From Eggerthella timonensis (GTDB taxonomy: Bacteria; Actinomycetota; Coriobacteriia; Coriobacteriales; Eggerthellaceae), in the NCBI RefSeq assembly GCF_900184265.1, contig NZ_FXXA01000002.1:1634918-1698917 (forward strand): a stretch of DNA of 64,000 nt. The letters run 5' to 3'. Below the pieces are notes generated by a model, which saw nothing but the letters and a program-made list of their open reading frames with translations, made no database searches and was not told the DNA's origin. Position 1 is the stretch's first letter; every line of letters begins with the position of its first letter. A program made the translations under genes and the position numbers. Of this stretch, positions 16,136 to 24,510 are shown one piece after another.

Positions 16136-17209
16136 ATGAACAAGCCAGCTCAAAAACTCATGGCCGGCGTTGCGGGCGCGGTGCTGCTCGCATCCGGCAC
16201 CGGCGCGGCCCTTGCCGCCCAGCAGCCCGCGTCGGCAGACGGAGGCTCCCAGCCCTCAGGCGCCACCCATACGGTGGCAGACTACGATATCCGCGCCCAG
16301 TGGCTAGGCGAGGAATCCGACTACGTGCGCGTCGCGGACGTGCAGGGGTCGTTCACGTTCAACCAGGAGGGCGTCACGCCTAACGACGAGCTGTTCAACG
16401 TGTTCGGAACCGCCATACTGTCGATGTGCTCCAAGCCTGCGCCCGAGCTCGCCGCCGAGCAGGACGGCGTGGCCACCTACTTCGTGAACGTGGGCGGGCA
16501 TGTGAAGGAGAGCTTCGCGGTGGACCTGTCCGAACTCGACGACGAGGAGCAGGAGGCGCTCATGGGCTGCTCATGCGCCACGGGGTCGCCCTTCGGACAG
16601 GCGGCCGTCGTCGGCGTGCCGCTGGCATCGGTGGTGGGCATGGCCGACCTCGAGGACGGCGTGAACACCGTGACGGCCTACGGCGCGGACGGTTACGGCG
16701 AGCCGCTGCCGCTGCAGTACGCGCTCGACAAGAACGCGCTGCTCGTGTATCGGGTGAACGGCGAGGAGCTCAAGGCGTCGGAGGGCTCGAGCGTGCAGCT
16801 GTGGTGTCCTGAGACGGTGGCGCGCTACTTCACGCGCAACATCGCCAGCATCGAGCTCACGCGCGAGGACGCGGTGCCCGAGGTGGCCTCGGTCGATCCC
16901 ATGTACCGCAACAAGATCGAGATCAAGAACTCCGCCGACGGCTGCGTATTCGAGGCGGGCGACGAGATCACGTTCGAGGGCGTGGCCGACGACTGCGGAA
17001 GCCCCATCGCTGCCATCGAGTTCTCCTTCGACGGCGGGCGCACCTGGACGGCGTGCAAGACGGACGGAGCCACGGCCGACAAGTGGGTGAACTGGCAGTT
17101 CACCGCTTCGTTCGAGGAGAAGGGCGACTATGAGATGACCGTGCGCGCCCGCACGGCCGACGACCTGGTGTCGCCGCTGTCCGCCAGCCTCTCCTTCGCG
17201 GTGCGCTAG
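16136..17209 (+). CDS. Exported sulfite-oxidase-fold protein without haem motifs
   Basis: A 357-residue protein with a signal peptide (about 1-28, ending ALA-AQ). It parallels the Mo domain of the upstream gene: VQGSFTFNQEG near residue 69, MGCSC (Cys145/Cys147) at the Mo-ligand position followed by VVGVPLASVVG, a central YGEPLPLQYALDKNALLVYRVNG stretch, and a C-terminal FSFDGGRTWTAC beta domain. No CXXCH is present. GGAGTAGGAG precedes ATG 16136. It probably pairs with the trihaem homologue, either as a second catalytic subunit or as a dimer partner (inference). Confidence 0.75.
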   Translation: MNKPAQKLMAGVAGAVLLASGTGAALAAQQPASADGGSQPSGATHTVADYDIRAQWLGEESDYVRVADVQGSFTFNQEGVTPNDELFNVFGTAILSMCSKPAPELAAEQDGVATYFVNVGGHVKESFAVDLSELDDEEQEALMGCSCATGSPFGQAAVVGVPLASVVGMADLEDGVNTVTAYGADGYGEPLPLQYALDKNALLVYRVNGEELKASEGSSVQLWCPETVARYFTRNIASIELTREDAVPEVASVDPMYRNKIEIKNSADGCVFEAGDEITFEGVADDCGSPIAAIEFSFDGGRTWTACKTDGATADKWVNWQFTASFEEKGDYEMTVRARTADDLVSPLSASLSFAVR

Positions 17210-17237
17210 CTTCGGGCGTTGCGCCGCACCCTCCCGT

Positions 17238-17267
17238 GGACGGAGCCGGCATCTTCCGGCTCCGTCC
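17238..17267 (+). terminator. Hairpin terminator after the SUOX genes
   Basis: GGACGGAGCCGG and CCGGCTCCGTCC form a perfect 12-bp stem with a 6-nt loop (CATCTT). There is no T-run, so termination may need Rho or the hairpin may protect the 3' end. Confidence 0.55.
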
Positions 17268-17290
17268 AACGCGCGTTCCCGCCGATGCGC

Positions 17291-17312
17291 TATACTGCGT
17301 GCAGAAACGCAG
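17291..17312 (+). promoter_or_regulatory. -10 box and inverted repeat upstream of the second LuxR regulator
   Basis: TATACT (17291-17296) is followed by CTGCGT (17295-17300) and its inverse ACGCAG (17307-17312), a possible operator over the transcription start. No convincing -35 element is seen. Confidence 0.35.
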
Positions 17313-17340
17313 GGGAGACGCGAAGGGGGAGCGCTGCGGC

Positions 17341-18870
17341 ATGGAGCATCGGCGGGGGATCGTGAACGCATGCGGGGCGGCTTCGGCTGCGGGATTGTCG
17401 CTTATCCTTCTGTGGTGCACGCTCATGGGGCACACCCCCGGCTTCCTGCTGTCCTCGCTCGGCTTGGCCGAATGGGCGAACGCCCGCACGTTTTGGCTGG
17501 CGGGCATCCTCGTCGCCGCTGCGGTGCTGGCGGCGATCCCGCGCTGGGCGGCCGCGCACGATCGCAGCCTCGCCTTCGCGATGCCGGCAATGGCAGCGGT
17601 GGGAACGGGTTGCTTTGCGCTCTCGTTCCACCAGGACTTCTTCAGTCCCACCATCCTGGCCACGTGCGGGCTCGCTGTTGCGGGGCTCGGCTACTTCTGG
17701 TTCGCGTCGCGCTTCGTCATCCTGCTGGCCACAACGCAGGGGTTCGCGTGCGCGGTGTGGTGCATCGTGGCGGCATTCCCGTTGCGCCAGCTCATGAGCC
17801 TGGCGTTGGACAGCTTCATCGATCCTGCCCAGCAGGTGGTCGTGGCCATCGCGCTGCCGTGCTTGGCGGCGGCGTGCTTCGAGGCGGCCCGTGCGGCGAG
17901 CGCGAGAAGCGGCGCGGGCCGCGCGACGGGCCCGGAGTCCGCGGCGGAGCCGTCTCCGGTCGGAAGCGCGGCCGTCGGCACCGAGCCGAGCGTGCGGCAG
18001 CGCCAGGCAGCGGACGATATGGTGGCCGTGCTCGTCATCGTGGGCGTGCTGCTGGCGATGGTGCGCATCTTCGGCCCCTCGGGCGTGTGGGGCGACTCGA
18101 ACACTACCTACTTCGACGCGCTCGGGCGCATTCCCGCCATCGCGCTGCTCACCGTCTGCCTGGCGGCGTTCGCATGGCTCGCCCTGCTGCTCATGGCGAA
18201 GCAGCCTGCGTCGGTGCGCTTCCAGCCGCCCATCCTCGTGGTCATCGCGGGGCTGTTCGTCGTGGTGGTGCGCGCGCAGCTGGGCGATGCGCCGAATGCG
18301 CTGCTCGACAGCATCGTTCAGTTGAACGACCCCTTCGCTCATCTGCTGTTCTGGGCGGCCGTCGCGGCTGGATGCACGTTGCTCCCGCTGTCCGAGAACC
18401 GCATCGTCGGCATTGCGGGGCTCGCGTACGCTGCGGCCTCGGTGGGTTGGATGCTGTTTTTGCGCGGCAGCGCAGTGGTGGAGACGGCCGTCATCCTCGT
18501 GGTGGTGGCGCTCGTGATGAACCGCTCGTGGCTCGCATCGCTCGCGCACGGTCGGGGCAAGGGCGCGCAGCCTGCGAACGACGCGTCCGACGCCGAGGCG
18601 GCGCTCGACGCGGCCGGTCGCCTGACCCAGTCGATCGTCGATCGGTGCCAGGAGGTGGCCGCGGCCTACGCGCTGTCGCCGCGCGAGACCGAGGTGTTCA
18701 CGTTGCTAGCCCAGGGGCGCACCTGCTCGGTCGTGCAAGACGAGCTCGTGCTGGCCGAGAGCACGGTGAAAACCCACATGTCGCATATCTACGCGAAACT
18801 CGGCGTGAGTGGGCGCCAGGAGATGATGGACCTTCTGTTCGACGAGACGAGGGACGGCATCGACGCCTAG
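17341..18870 (+). CDS. LuxR-family regulator with N-terminal polytopic membrane domain
   Basis: A 509-residue protein of the same architecture as the gene at 6934: about twelve membrane helices with a charged Ala/Pro/Ser-rich insertion near residues 180-225, then a C-terminal LuxR HTH (ALSPRETEVFTLLAQGRTCS ... STVKTHMSHIYAKLGV). ATG 17341 is chosen because the hydrophobic domain begins just after it; AAGGGGGAG lies somewhat far (about 10 nt) upstream. It sits between the SUOX-fold genes and the second AGCS symporter, all on the plus strand, so it could regulate either. The signal is unknown. Confidence 0.85.
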   Translation: MEHRRGIVNACGAASAAGLSLILLWCTLMGHTPGFLLSSLGLAEWANARTFWLAGILVAAAVLAAIPRWAAAHDRSLAFAMPAMAAVGTGCFALSFHQDFFSPTILATCGLAVAGLGYFWFASRFVILLATTQGFACAVWCIVAAFPLRQLMSLALDSFIDPAQQVVVAIALPCLAAACFEAARAASARSGAGRATGPESAAEPSPVGSAAVGTEPSVRQRQAADDMVAVLVIVGVLLAMVRIFGPSGVWGDSNTTYFDALGRIPAIALLTVCLAAFAWLALLLMAKQPASVRFQPPILVVIAGLFVVVVRAQLGDAPNALLDSIVQLNDPFAHLLFWAAVAAGCTLLPLSENRIVGIAGLAYAAASVGWMLFLRGSAVVETAVILVVVALVMNRSWLASLAHGRGKGAQPANDASDAEAALDAAGRLTQSIVDRCQEVAAAYALSPRETEVFTLLAQGRTCSVVQDELVLAESTVKTHMSHIYAKLGVSGRQEMMDLLFDETRDGIDA

Positions 18871-18936
18871 GGCGCGCATCGGCGCCGCTCGCGGAGGATT
18901 TTGCGCTTGTTGACGAACCGTAAGGTTCCGCGTCGC

Positions 18937-18942
18937 TATAAT
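18937..18942 (+). promoter_or_regulatory. TATAAT -10 box upstream of the second AGCS gene
   Basis: A perfect TATAAT is preceded by TTGACG at 18910-18915, but the 21-bp spacer is long, so either the promoter needs an activator or the -35 is not used. The leader to ATG 19078 would be about 130 nt, with room for regulation. Confidence 0.4.
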
Positions 18943-19077
18943 CCGAATACTTTAGCGTGCGAAAGTGCCCCTGCCGAAACGGCTTTTGTCGCGTGTCGAC
19001 GGCGTTCGGAACCTGCTTCGGGACCGGCTCTTTTCTCGCAACGGGGTGTACAGGCAAAGACGAGAGAGGGGACGTGC

Positions 19078-20493
19078 ATGGACATCGTCCAGATGATCAG
19101 CGACATCGACGCCTTCGTATGGGGTCCGCCGATGATCGTGCTGCTGCTGGGATCGCATCTGTTTCTGACGTTTCGGACAGGGTTCATCCAGCGCAAGCTG
19201 CCGACGGCCATCAAGCTGTCGGTGACGAAGGATCCGGATGCGCCGGGCGATATCAGCCAGTTCGGCGCGCTGACCACGGCGCTGTCGGCCACCATCGGCA
19301 CCGGCAACATCGTGGGCGTGGGCACCGCAATCCTCGCCGGTGGCCCGGGCGCGGTGCTGTGGATGTGGCTCACCGGCGTGTTCGGCATGGCTACGAAGTA
19401 CTCCGAGACGTTCGCCGCCGTGAAGTACCGCGTGAAGGACCATAACGGCAACATGCTGGGCGGCGCGATGTACGCATGGAGACGCGCGTTCGAGAAGGAC
19501 GGCAAGACGCCGTGGTGGGGCTTGCTGGGGGCCGGAGCGTTCGCCCTGTTCGCCGCCGTCGCCTCGTTCGGCATCGGCTCGGCCGTGCAGTCCAGCGCTA
19601 TGACCGGGATCATCACGTCCAACGCCCCCGGCGTGCCCACCTGGGGCATCGGCCTGGCCATCGTCATCATGGTGTCCATCGTCATCTTCGGCGGCATCAA
19701 GATCATCTCGAAGGTGTGCGAGAAGCTCGTGCCGTTCATGGCCATCGCCTATGCGTGGGGCTGCATCGTGATCATCGGTATGAACTGGGAGTACGTGTGG
19801 CCCGCCATCAGCCTCATCTTCGAGTGCGCCTTCACGCCGAAGGCGGCGTTCGGCGGCGCGGTGGGCTCGGGGCTGATGATGGCGCTGCAGTTCGGCTGCG
19901 CGCGCGGTCTGTTCTCGAACGAGTCGGGTCTGGGCTCGGCGCCTATCGTGGCCTCGGCGGCCTCCACGCGCAACCCGGCGCGCCAGGCCCTCGTGTCCAT
20001 GACCGGCACCTTCTGGGACACCGTCGTCATCTGCGCGCTCACGGGCATCGTGCTCGTGTCCACGATGATCGCGAACCCGGGCATCATGGAGAGCGGCCAG
20101 ATTTCGGCCGGCGCCGACCTGACGAGCGCGGCCTTCGCGTCCATCCCCTACATCGGCACGCCCATCCTGGTCATCGGCATGATCCTGTTCGCCTACACCA
20201 CCATCCTCGGCTGGTCGTACTACGGCAACCGCTGCGTCACCTACCTGTTCGGCAAGCGCGCCATCCGCCCCTACCAGGTGCTGTACGTGGTGGTGGCGTT
20301 CCTGGGGGCCATCGGCATCGGCGACTTGGTGTGGACCATCTCCGACATCACGAACGCGCTCATGGCCATCCCGAACATCATCGTGGTGCTGCTGCTTTCG
20401 GGCCTCATCGCGCGCGAGACGAAGCATTACGTGTGGGACAAGAACTTGGACGAGACGGACGATACGCCCATTCCCGTGCTTGAATCGAAGTAG
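19078..20493 (+). CDS. Alanine/glycine:cation symporter (AGCS family), paralogue of the gene at 519
   Basis: A 471-residue AGCS transporter very similar to the protein at 519, including FVWGPPMIVLLLGSHLF, GTGNIVGVGTAILAGG and GCARGLFSNESGLGSAPI. Many stretches are near-identical at DNA level, for example the segment around 19850-19985 against 1312-1445. It lacks the short insertion (PSPGGH region) seen in the first copy. Unlike that copy it has a conventional leader and a GAGAGGGG RBS before ATG 19078. An intrinsic terminator follows. Duplication with different promoters suggests different expression conditions or substrate preference (inference). Confidence 0.9.
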   Translation: MDIVQMISDIDAFVWGPPMIVLLLGSHLFLTFRTGFIQRKLPTAIKLSVTKDPDAPGDISQFGALTTALSATIGTGNIVGVGTAILAGGPGAVLWMWLTGVFGMATKYSETFAAVKYRVKDHNGNMLGGAMYAWRRAFEKDGKTPWWGLLGAGAFALFAAVASFGIGSAVQSSAMTGIITSNAPGVPTWGIGLAIVIMVSIVIFGGIKIISKVCEKLVPFMAIAYAWGCIVIIGMNWEYVWPAISLIFECAFTPKAAFGGAVGSGLMMALQFGCARGLFSNESGLGSAPIVASAASTRNPARQALVSMTGTFWDTVVICALTGIVLVSTMIANPGIMESGQISAGADLTSAAFASIPYIGTPILVIGMILFAYTTILGWSYYGNRCVTYLFGKRAIRPYQVLYVVVAFLGAIGIGDLVWTISDITNALMAIPNIIVVLLLSGLIARETKHYVWDKNLDETDDTPIPVLESK

Positions 20494-20532
20494 CGCTCGC
20501 GCGCGCATAGCGCGGCGATGAAGGAGCGGCGA

Positions 20533-20567
20533 GGGCCCCGGCATCGAAAGGTGCCGGGGCCCTTTTG
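20533..20567 (+). terminator. Intrinsic terminator after the second AGCS gene
   Basis: GGGCCCCGGCA (20533-20543) pairs with TGCCGGGGCCC (20552-20562) across an 8-nt loop and is followed by TTTT. Confidence 0.85.
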
Positions 20568-20649
20568 CGTCCAGAGGGGCGGGGCGGGCTGCAACCTGGT
20601 TGCGTCGCGCGCAGGAGGTGGGACGGCGTTGCGCCGCAAGCTCCCTCCG

Positions 20650-20813
20650 ATGGCGAGAAACCACCGAATTCGGATGTCTTGTGCCGGGTCGCGGGCGCGC
20701 CAGGAGGTTTCGTCCCGTATAACGCCTGGTCGCGGTAAAGCCCTCTCCCGTCGGAAGCGGTTCGCCTCGTCCGGGGCGAACCGAAAAGTCCGAATTCGGT
20801 GATTTCTCGCCAT
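20650..20813. repeat. MITE-like element with 25-bp terminal inverted repeats
   Basis: The arm 20650-20674 (starts ATGGCGAGAAA, ends CCGAATTCGGA) is repeated inverted at 20789-20813 with one mismatch. The 114-bp interior has its own hairpin (GGTTCGCC / GGCGAACC near 20758-20782) and no coding frame of note. It lies in the 490-bp gap between the AGCS terminator and the flavoprotein promoter; apart from these signals nothing else is seen in that gap. Confidence 0.6.
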
Positions 20814-20947
20814 TTCGTCAGTGAAACGATGCGCGAAGGGCGCCCGCAAGGCGGCGCCCGAAGGGGGTGGCGCCGTCCCGGAGACCGTGCGCCGAACGGA
20901 GGCGCTTGCGCGTCGTGAAGCTCGGCGGCCCGGCTGAGGGCGCGTCG

Positions 20948-20978
20948 TTGGCGATCTGCCGGCGCTTCGTCGTATAAT
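20948..20978 (+). promoter_or_regulatory. Promoter giving a leaderless transcript for the flavoprotein at 20986
   Basis: TTGGCG (20948-20953) and TATAAT (20973-20978) are 19 bp apart. The -10 ends 7 bases before ATG 20986, so transcription should begin at or next to that A. There is no Shine-Dalgarno sequence. The upstream in-frame ATG at 20977 overlaps the -10 box and is unlikely to be used. Confidence 0.6.
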
Positions 20979-20985
20979 GGTCGGC

Positions 20986-22272
20986 ATGAAGAAACTGATG
21001 ATCATAGGCGGCGGCGCGGCAGGGCTTGCCGCCGCGGTGGCCGCGGCCGACGCGCTGCGGGCGCGCGGTGTCCGCGTAGGTGCGGATGCGGGCGCAGACG
21101 GCGTCGACGTGGCGGTATGCGAGGCCGACGAACGGGTGGGACGTTCCATCCTGGCCACGGGCAACGGGCGATGCAACTTCTCGAACGCGCTGGTGGACGC
21201 CGGGGCGTACCGCAACGCGGCGTTCGTGGGCGCGGCGCTGGACGAGCTGCGGCGCGCGGACGGCCTGCGCGGCGGCGACGGGGCCGACCCGGTGCACGCG
21301 TTCTTCGCTGACCTCGGGCTCGTGTGGCGCGAGGAGGGCGAGGGCCGCCTGTACCCCCTGGCAAACAAGGCGACGAGCGTGCTCGAGGTGCTGCGCGCGG
21401 CCGCGTCCGACGCGGGCGTGCGCGAGGAGTGCGGATGCGAGGCGGTGCGCCTCGACGCGCCCGCGCGCCCGGGCGAGCGGTTCCACGTGCGTTTCGCCGA
21501 CGGCGCGGTGCGCCACGCCGAGGCGGTGATCGTGGCGGCCGGCGGACGAACGGCTCGCGCGCTCGTTCCCGAGGGCTTCGCGATGGAGAAGTCCCGTGCG
21601 GTGTTGGGCCCCCTGCGCACCGACACGCGTCTCGTGAAGGCCCTCAACAACATCCGCGTGCGCTGCGCGGTGTCGCTCGTCGGGCCCGACGGCACGGAGA
21701 AGGCGTGCGAGCTCGGCGAGGTGCTGTTTCGCGACTACGGCGTGTCGGGCATCGCGGTGTTCAACCTGTCGCGGTTCGTCGATCCGGGCGACGCGCTGCT
21801 CGTCGACCTGCTTCCGCAGCTCGACGAGCCCTCGCTCGAAGAGCTGCTGCGCGACCGCATCGTGCGCCTGCGCGAGCGCGGCGGCGCGGGCACGGGAGAC
21901 GACGTGCTGCGCGGCATGATGCTTCCCGCAGTGGGCCGGGCCGTATTGAAAGCGGCCGGTCTCCATGCCGAGAAGCCGCTCGCGGCGCACGACGTCGCGG
22001 CGCTCGCCCGCGCGCTCAAGGGGCTCGCCCTCGAGGTGTCGGGCATCGGCGATGCGCGGCAGTGCCAGGTCGTGCGCGGGGGTTTCGACGTGGAGGCGTT
22101 CGATCCGCGCACGTGCGCGGCGCGGGCGGTGCCGGGTTTGCACGTGGTGGGCGAGGCGCTCGACGTGGACGCGCCCTGCGGGGGCTACAACCTGCACTGG
22201 GCGTGGGCGAGCGGCATGCTGGCGGGTCGCGCCGCCGCGGAGAGCCTGATGGAAGGAGCGCGCCGTGCTTGA
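20986..22272 (+). CDS. BaiN/HI0933-family FAD flavoprotein oxidoreductase
   Basis: A 428-residue protein beginning KLMIIGGGAAGLAAA, the dinucleotide-binding Rossmann motif. It has the family signature SILATGNGRCNFSN at about residue 55, and a C-terminal GLHVVGEALDVDAPCGGYNLHWAWASG that closes the FAD site. These features fit the HI0933/YhiN/BaiN family (flavin-dependent, linked to bile-acid 7-dehydroxylation in some clostridia, unknown role in most). The start is chosen from the leaderless promoter geometry. It overlaps the next flavoprotein gene by 8 bp, so they are co-translated. The function in this organism is not established. Confidence 0.85.
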   Translation: MKKLMIIGGGAAGLAAAVAAADALRARGVRVGADAGADGVDVAVCEADERVGRSILATGNGRCNFSNALVDAGAYRNAAFVGAALDELRRADGLRGGDGADPVHAFFADLGLVWREEGEGRLYPLANKATSVLEVLRAAASDAGVREECGCEAVRLDAPARPGERFHVRFADGAVRHAEAVIVAAGGRTARALVPEGFAMEKSRAVLGPLRTDTRLVKALNNIRVRCAVSLVGPDGTEKACELGEVLFRDYGVSGIAVFNLSRFVDPGDALLVDLLPQLDEPSLEELLRDRIVRLRERGGAGTGDDVLRGMMLPAVGRAVLKAAGLHAEKPLAAHDVAALARALKGLALEVSGIGDARQCQVVRGGFDVEAFDPRTCAARAVPGLHVVGEALDVDAPCGGYNLHWAWASGMLAGRAAAESLMEGARRA

Positions 22273-23956
22273 GGTGTCGAACGTAAAGCTGCCGCTCGAC
22301 GCGGGCCTGCCGGGAGCAGAAGCGGAGGCGCTCGTGCGCGCGGCCGCCGCCGCGGCGCTCGGCGTCGCGGTGCGCGACGTGCGCGCGGTGCGGGTGCTCA
22401 AGCGCAGCGTGGACGCGCGCAAGAAGCGCGACGTGCACTTCGTGGCGACGCTCGGCGTGGAGCTGGCCGACGCTGCCGAGGAGGAGCGTGCGCTCGCGAG
22501 GGCGACCGCGAGGGCGGGCGCGGGGATGCATATGCGCCGCCACGAGCCGTACGAGCCGTTGCGCGTGCCGTTGTGCGCCGCCGCGCTCGAGGCCGGCGGC
22601 GAGCCGCGCCCGCTCGTGGTGGGCGCGGGGCCGGCCGGCCTGTTCTGCGCGCTCTACCTGGCGCGCGCCGGGCTGCGCCCGATCGTGCTCGAGCGGGGCG
22701 GCGACGTGGACGAGCGCCTGGCGACGGTGGCCGCGTTCGAGGCGGGCGGCGATCTCGACCCGCAGACGAACATCCAGTTCGGAGAAGGCGGGGCCGGCAC
22801 GTTCTCCGACGGCAAGCTCACGACGAACATCAAGAACCCGCTCGCTCGCCACGTGCTGCGCTGGTTCGTGGACGCGGGCGCGCCCGAGGAGATCCTCTGG
22901 CAGGCGAAGCCGCACATCGGCACCGACCTGCTCGTGGACGTCGTGCGCACGCTGCGCCTCCAGATCGAGGAAACAGGCGGCGAGGTGCGCTTCCATGCGC
23001 AGCTCGAGGACCTGCGCTTCGAGGGCGGCGTGCTTGCGGGGGTTGACGTGCGCGACGGGCGCACGGGTGCGGTCGAGCGCTTCGACGCGCGTCGCGCGGT
23101 GCTCGCTTGCGGGCACTCGGCGCGCGACACGTTCGCGGCAGCGTACGAGGCGGGCGTGTCGATGGAGCAGAAGCCGTTCTCGGTGGGCGTGCGCATCGAG
23201 CATGCCCAAAAGGCGGTGAACCGCGCGCAGTACGGCGACGCCGCCGCGCACCCGGCGCTCGGCGCGGCCGACTACAAGCTGGCCGTGCACCTGCCGGGCG
23301 GCCGGAGCGCGTACACGTTCTGCATGTGCCCCGGCGGCGAGGTGGTGTGCGCCGCCAGCGAGGAGGGCGGCGTCGTGGTGAACGGCATGAGCCGCTTTGC
23401 GCGCGACGGGGAGAACGCGAATGCGGCGCTGCTCGTGGGCGTGGGCCCCGCGGACTTCGGGAGCGACCACCCGCTGGCGGGCGTCGAGCTGCAGCGACGC
23501 ATGGAGCGGGCGGCCTTCGAGGCAGCGCGCTCCGCGGGCGGCGCGGCGTACCAGGCGCCGGCACAGACGGTGGGAGACTTCCTGGCCGGACGCGCGAGTG
23601 TGGCGGGCGCATCGGTGCGCCCGACGTACGCGCGCGGCGTGGCCTGGTGCGATCTGCGCTCCTGCCTGCCCGGCTTCGTGGCCGACGCCCTCGCCGAGGC
23701 GCTTCCTTTGCTCGATCGCCGGCTGCACGGGTTCGCGGACGCCGACGCGGTGATGACCGGCGTCGAGACGCGCAGCTCGAGCCCCGTGCGCATCGTGCGC
23801 GACGAGGCGCTGCAAGCGCAGGTGGCAGGCGCGCCGGCAGACGCGCCCGAAAGCGGCCTCTACCCCTGCGGCGAGGGGGCGGGCTACGCCGGCGGCATCA
23901 TGAGCGCCGCCTGCGACGGCTTGCGCGTGGCCCGCGCTCTCGCGGACGCGTTCTAG
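22265..23956 (+). CDS. NAD(P)/FAD-dependent dehydrogenase (COG2509-type)
   Basis: A 563-residue protein. Residues 1-105 form an N-terminal domain with the RVLKRSVDARKKRDVHFVATL segment typical of this family, followed by an FAD Rossmann motif PLVVGAGPAGLFCALYLARAG near residue 117. Then come TNIQFGEGGAGTFSDGKLTT and a C-terminal YPCGEGAGYAGGIMSAA FAD-closing motif. The GTG start at 22265 overlaps the stop of the upstream flavoprotein; AAGGAG lies just before it. The family is widespread and not biochemically well defined. Overlap with the BaiN-like gene suggests a joint redox function. Confidence 0.85.
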   Translation: MLEVSNVKLPLDAGLPGAEAEALVRAAAAAALGVAVRDVRAVRVLKRSVDARKKRDVHFVATLGVELADAAEEERALARATARAGAGMHMRRHEPYEPLRVPLCAAALEAGGEPRPLVVGAGPAGLFCALYLARAGLRPIVLERGGDVDERLATVAAFEAGGDLDPQTNIQFGEGGAGTFSDGKLTTNIKNPLARHVLRWFVDAGAPEEILWQAKPHIGTDLLVDVVRTLRLQIEETGGEVRFHAQLEDLRFEGGVLAGVDVRDGRTGAVERFDARRAVLACGHSARDTFAAAYEAGVSMEQKPFSVGVRIEHAQKAVNRAQYGDAAAHPALGAADYKLAVHLPGGRSAYTFCMCPGGEVVCAASEEGGVVVNGMSRFARDGENANAALLVGVGPADFGSDHPLAGVELQRRMERAAFEAARSAGGAAYQAPAQTVGDFLAGRASVAGASVRPTYARGVAWCDLRSCLPGFVADALAEALPLLDRRLHGFADADAVMTGVETRSSSPVRIVRDEALQAQVAGAPADAPESGLYPCGEGAGYAGGIMSAACDGLRVARALADAF

Positions 23957-23972
23957 GACGGCTGCTAGATTC

Positions 23973-24039
23973 ACGTTGGATCCGCGTTGGAATCAGCGGC
24001 GGCTTTCGTGGAAACCGCGTTGGAAACGCGTTGGATCCG
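23973..24039. repeat. Short GCGTTGGA repeats
   Basis: The octamer (G/A)CGTTGGA occurs four times (near 23973, 23984, 24017, 24028) in the gap after the flavoprotein pair. No function is evident; possibly a remnant repeat or protein-binding cluster. Confidence 0.3.
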
Positions 24040-24205
24040 TGCCAGATCCATCGGAGGGTTTCGCTGGATCTGCGCCATCGAAATGTGAGACGCGCTCTCT
24101 ATACTTATGCAGTGGGGCGCAACGTGGATCGGCTGCGTCGAGGATGCTATAGTAAGGGAGGTCGCTATGGGATCGAAAACGCGTTCGGATCGAGAGGAGC
24201 TGTCG

Positions 24206-24502
24206 ATGGATGTGAAAGAAGCCGCGAAGAAGGCGGCGGCTTACACGGCAGACATGGAGACTCTCACGAAGCCGGATGAAAAAGCCTTGTTTCTCAGCGG
24301 GTCGGGATTTGCTATCGAATCAACGCGCTTCGATGATTCGCAGAATTGCTGGGAGATAGGCGTCGGGTTCATCCGCGAGATCGACCGACGGAGCAATGCG
24401 AGCAGTAGGGTTTTTGGCAGCCAAGAGTCCCTTCGCGACTTGCGCACGTACAAAACGGTGAAGATCTCGGATGACAGCGGTGAAGTCGTTTCGTACGAAT
24501 AG
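24206..24502 (+). CDS. Small protein paired with a PIN-domain protein (possible antitoxin)
   Basis: A 98-residue protein of unknown family. It has an N-terminal helix rich in Lys/Ala/Glu (DVKEAAKKAAAY), then a beta-rich part with WEIGVGFIREIDR and a closing RTYKTVKISDDSGEVVSYE. ATG 24206 has GAGGAG upstream. ATG 24167, with GGGAGG, would add 13 residues, but a TATAGT box at 24148-24153 would place the transcript start too close to it. The PIN-domain gene follows after 8 bp. The lower GC of both genes suggests transfer. The antitoxin role is inference from gene order only. Confidence 0.6.
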   Translation: MDVKEAAKKAAAYTADMETLTKPDEKALFLSGSGFAIESTRFDDSQNCWEIGVGFIREIDRRSNASSRVFGSQESLRDLRTYKTVKISDDSGEVVSYE

Positions 24503-24510
24503 CAAACGTC

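Noticed and set aside
20567-20976. Possible attachment site or integrated element between the AGCS terminator and the flavoprotein
   Set aside because: No integrase, tRNA or direct repeat is present. Only the short inverted-repeat element was supported.
24148-24153. TATAGT as firm promoter of the PIN-protein pair
   Set aside because: No -35 at normal spacing; used only as weak evidence for the choice of start codon.
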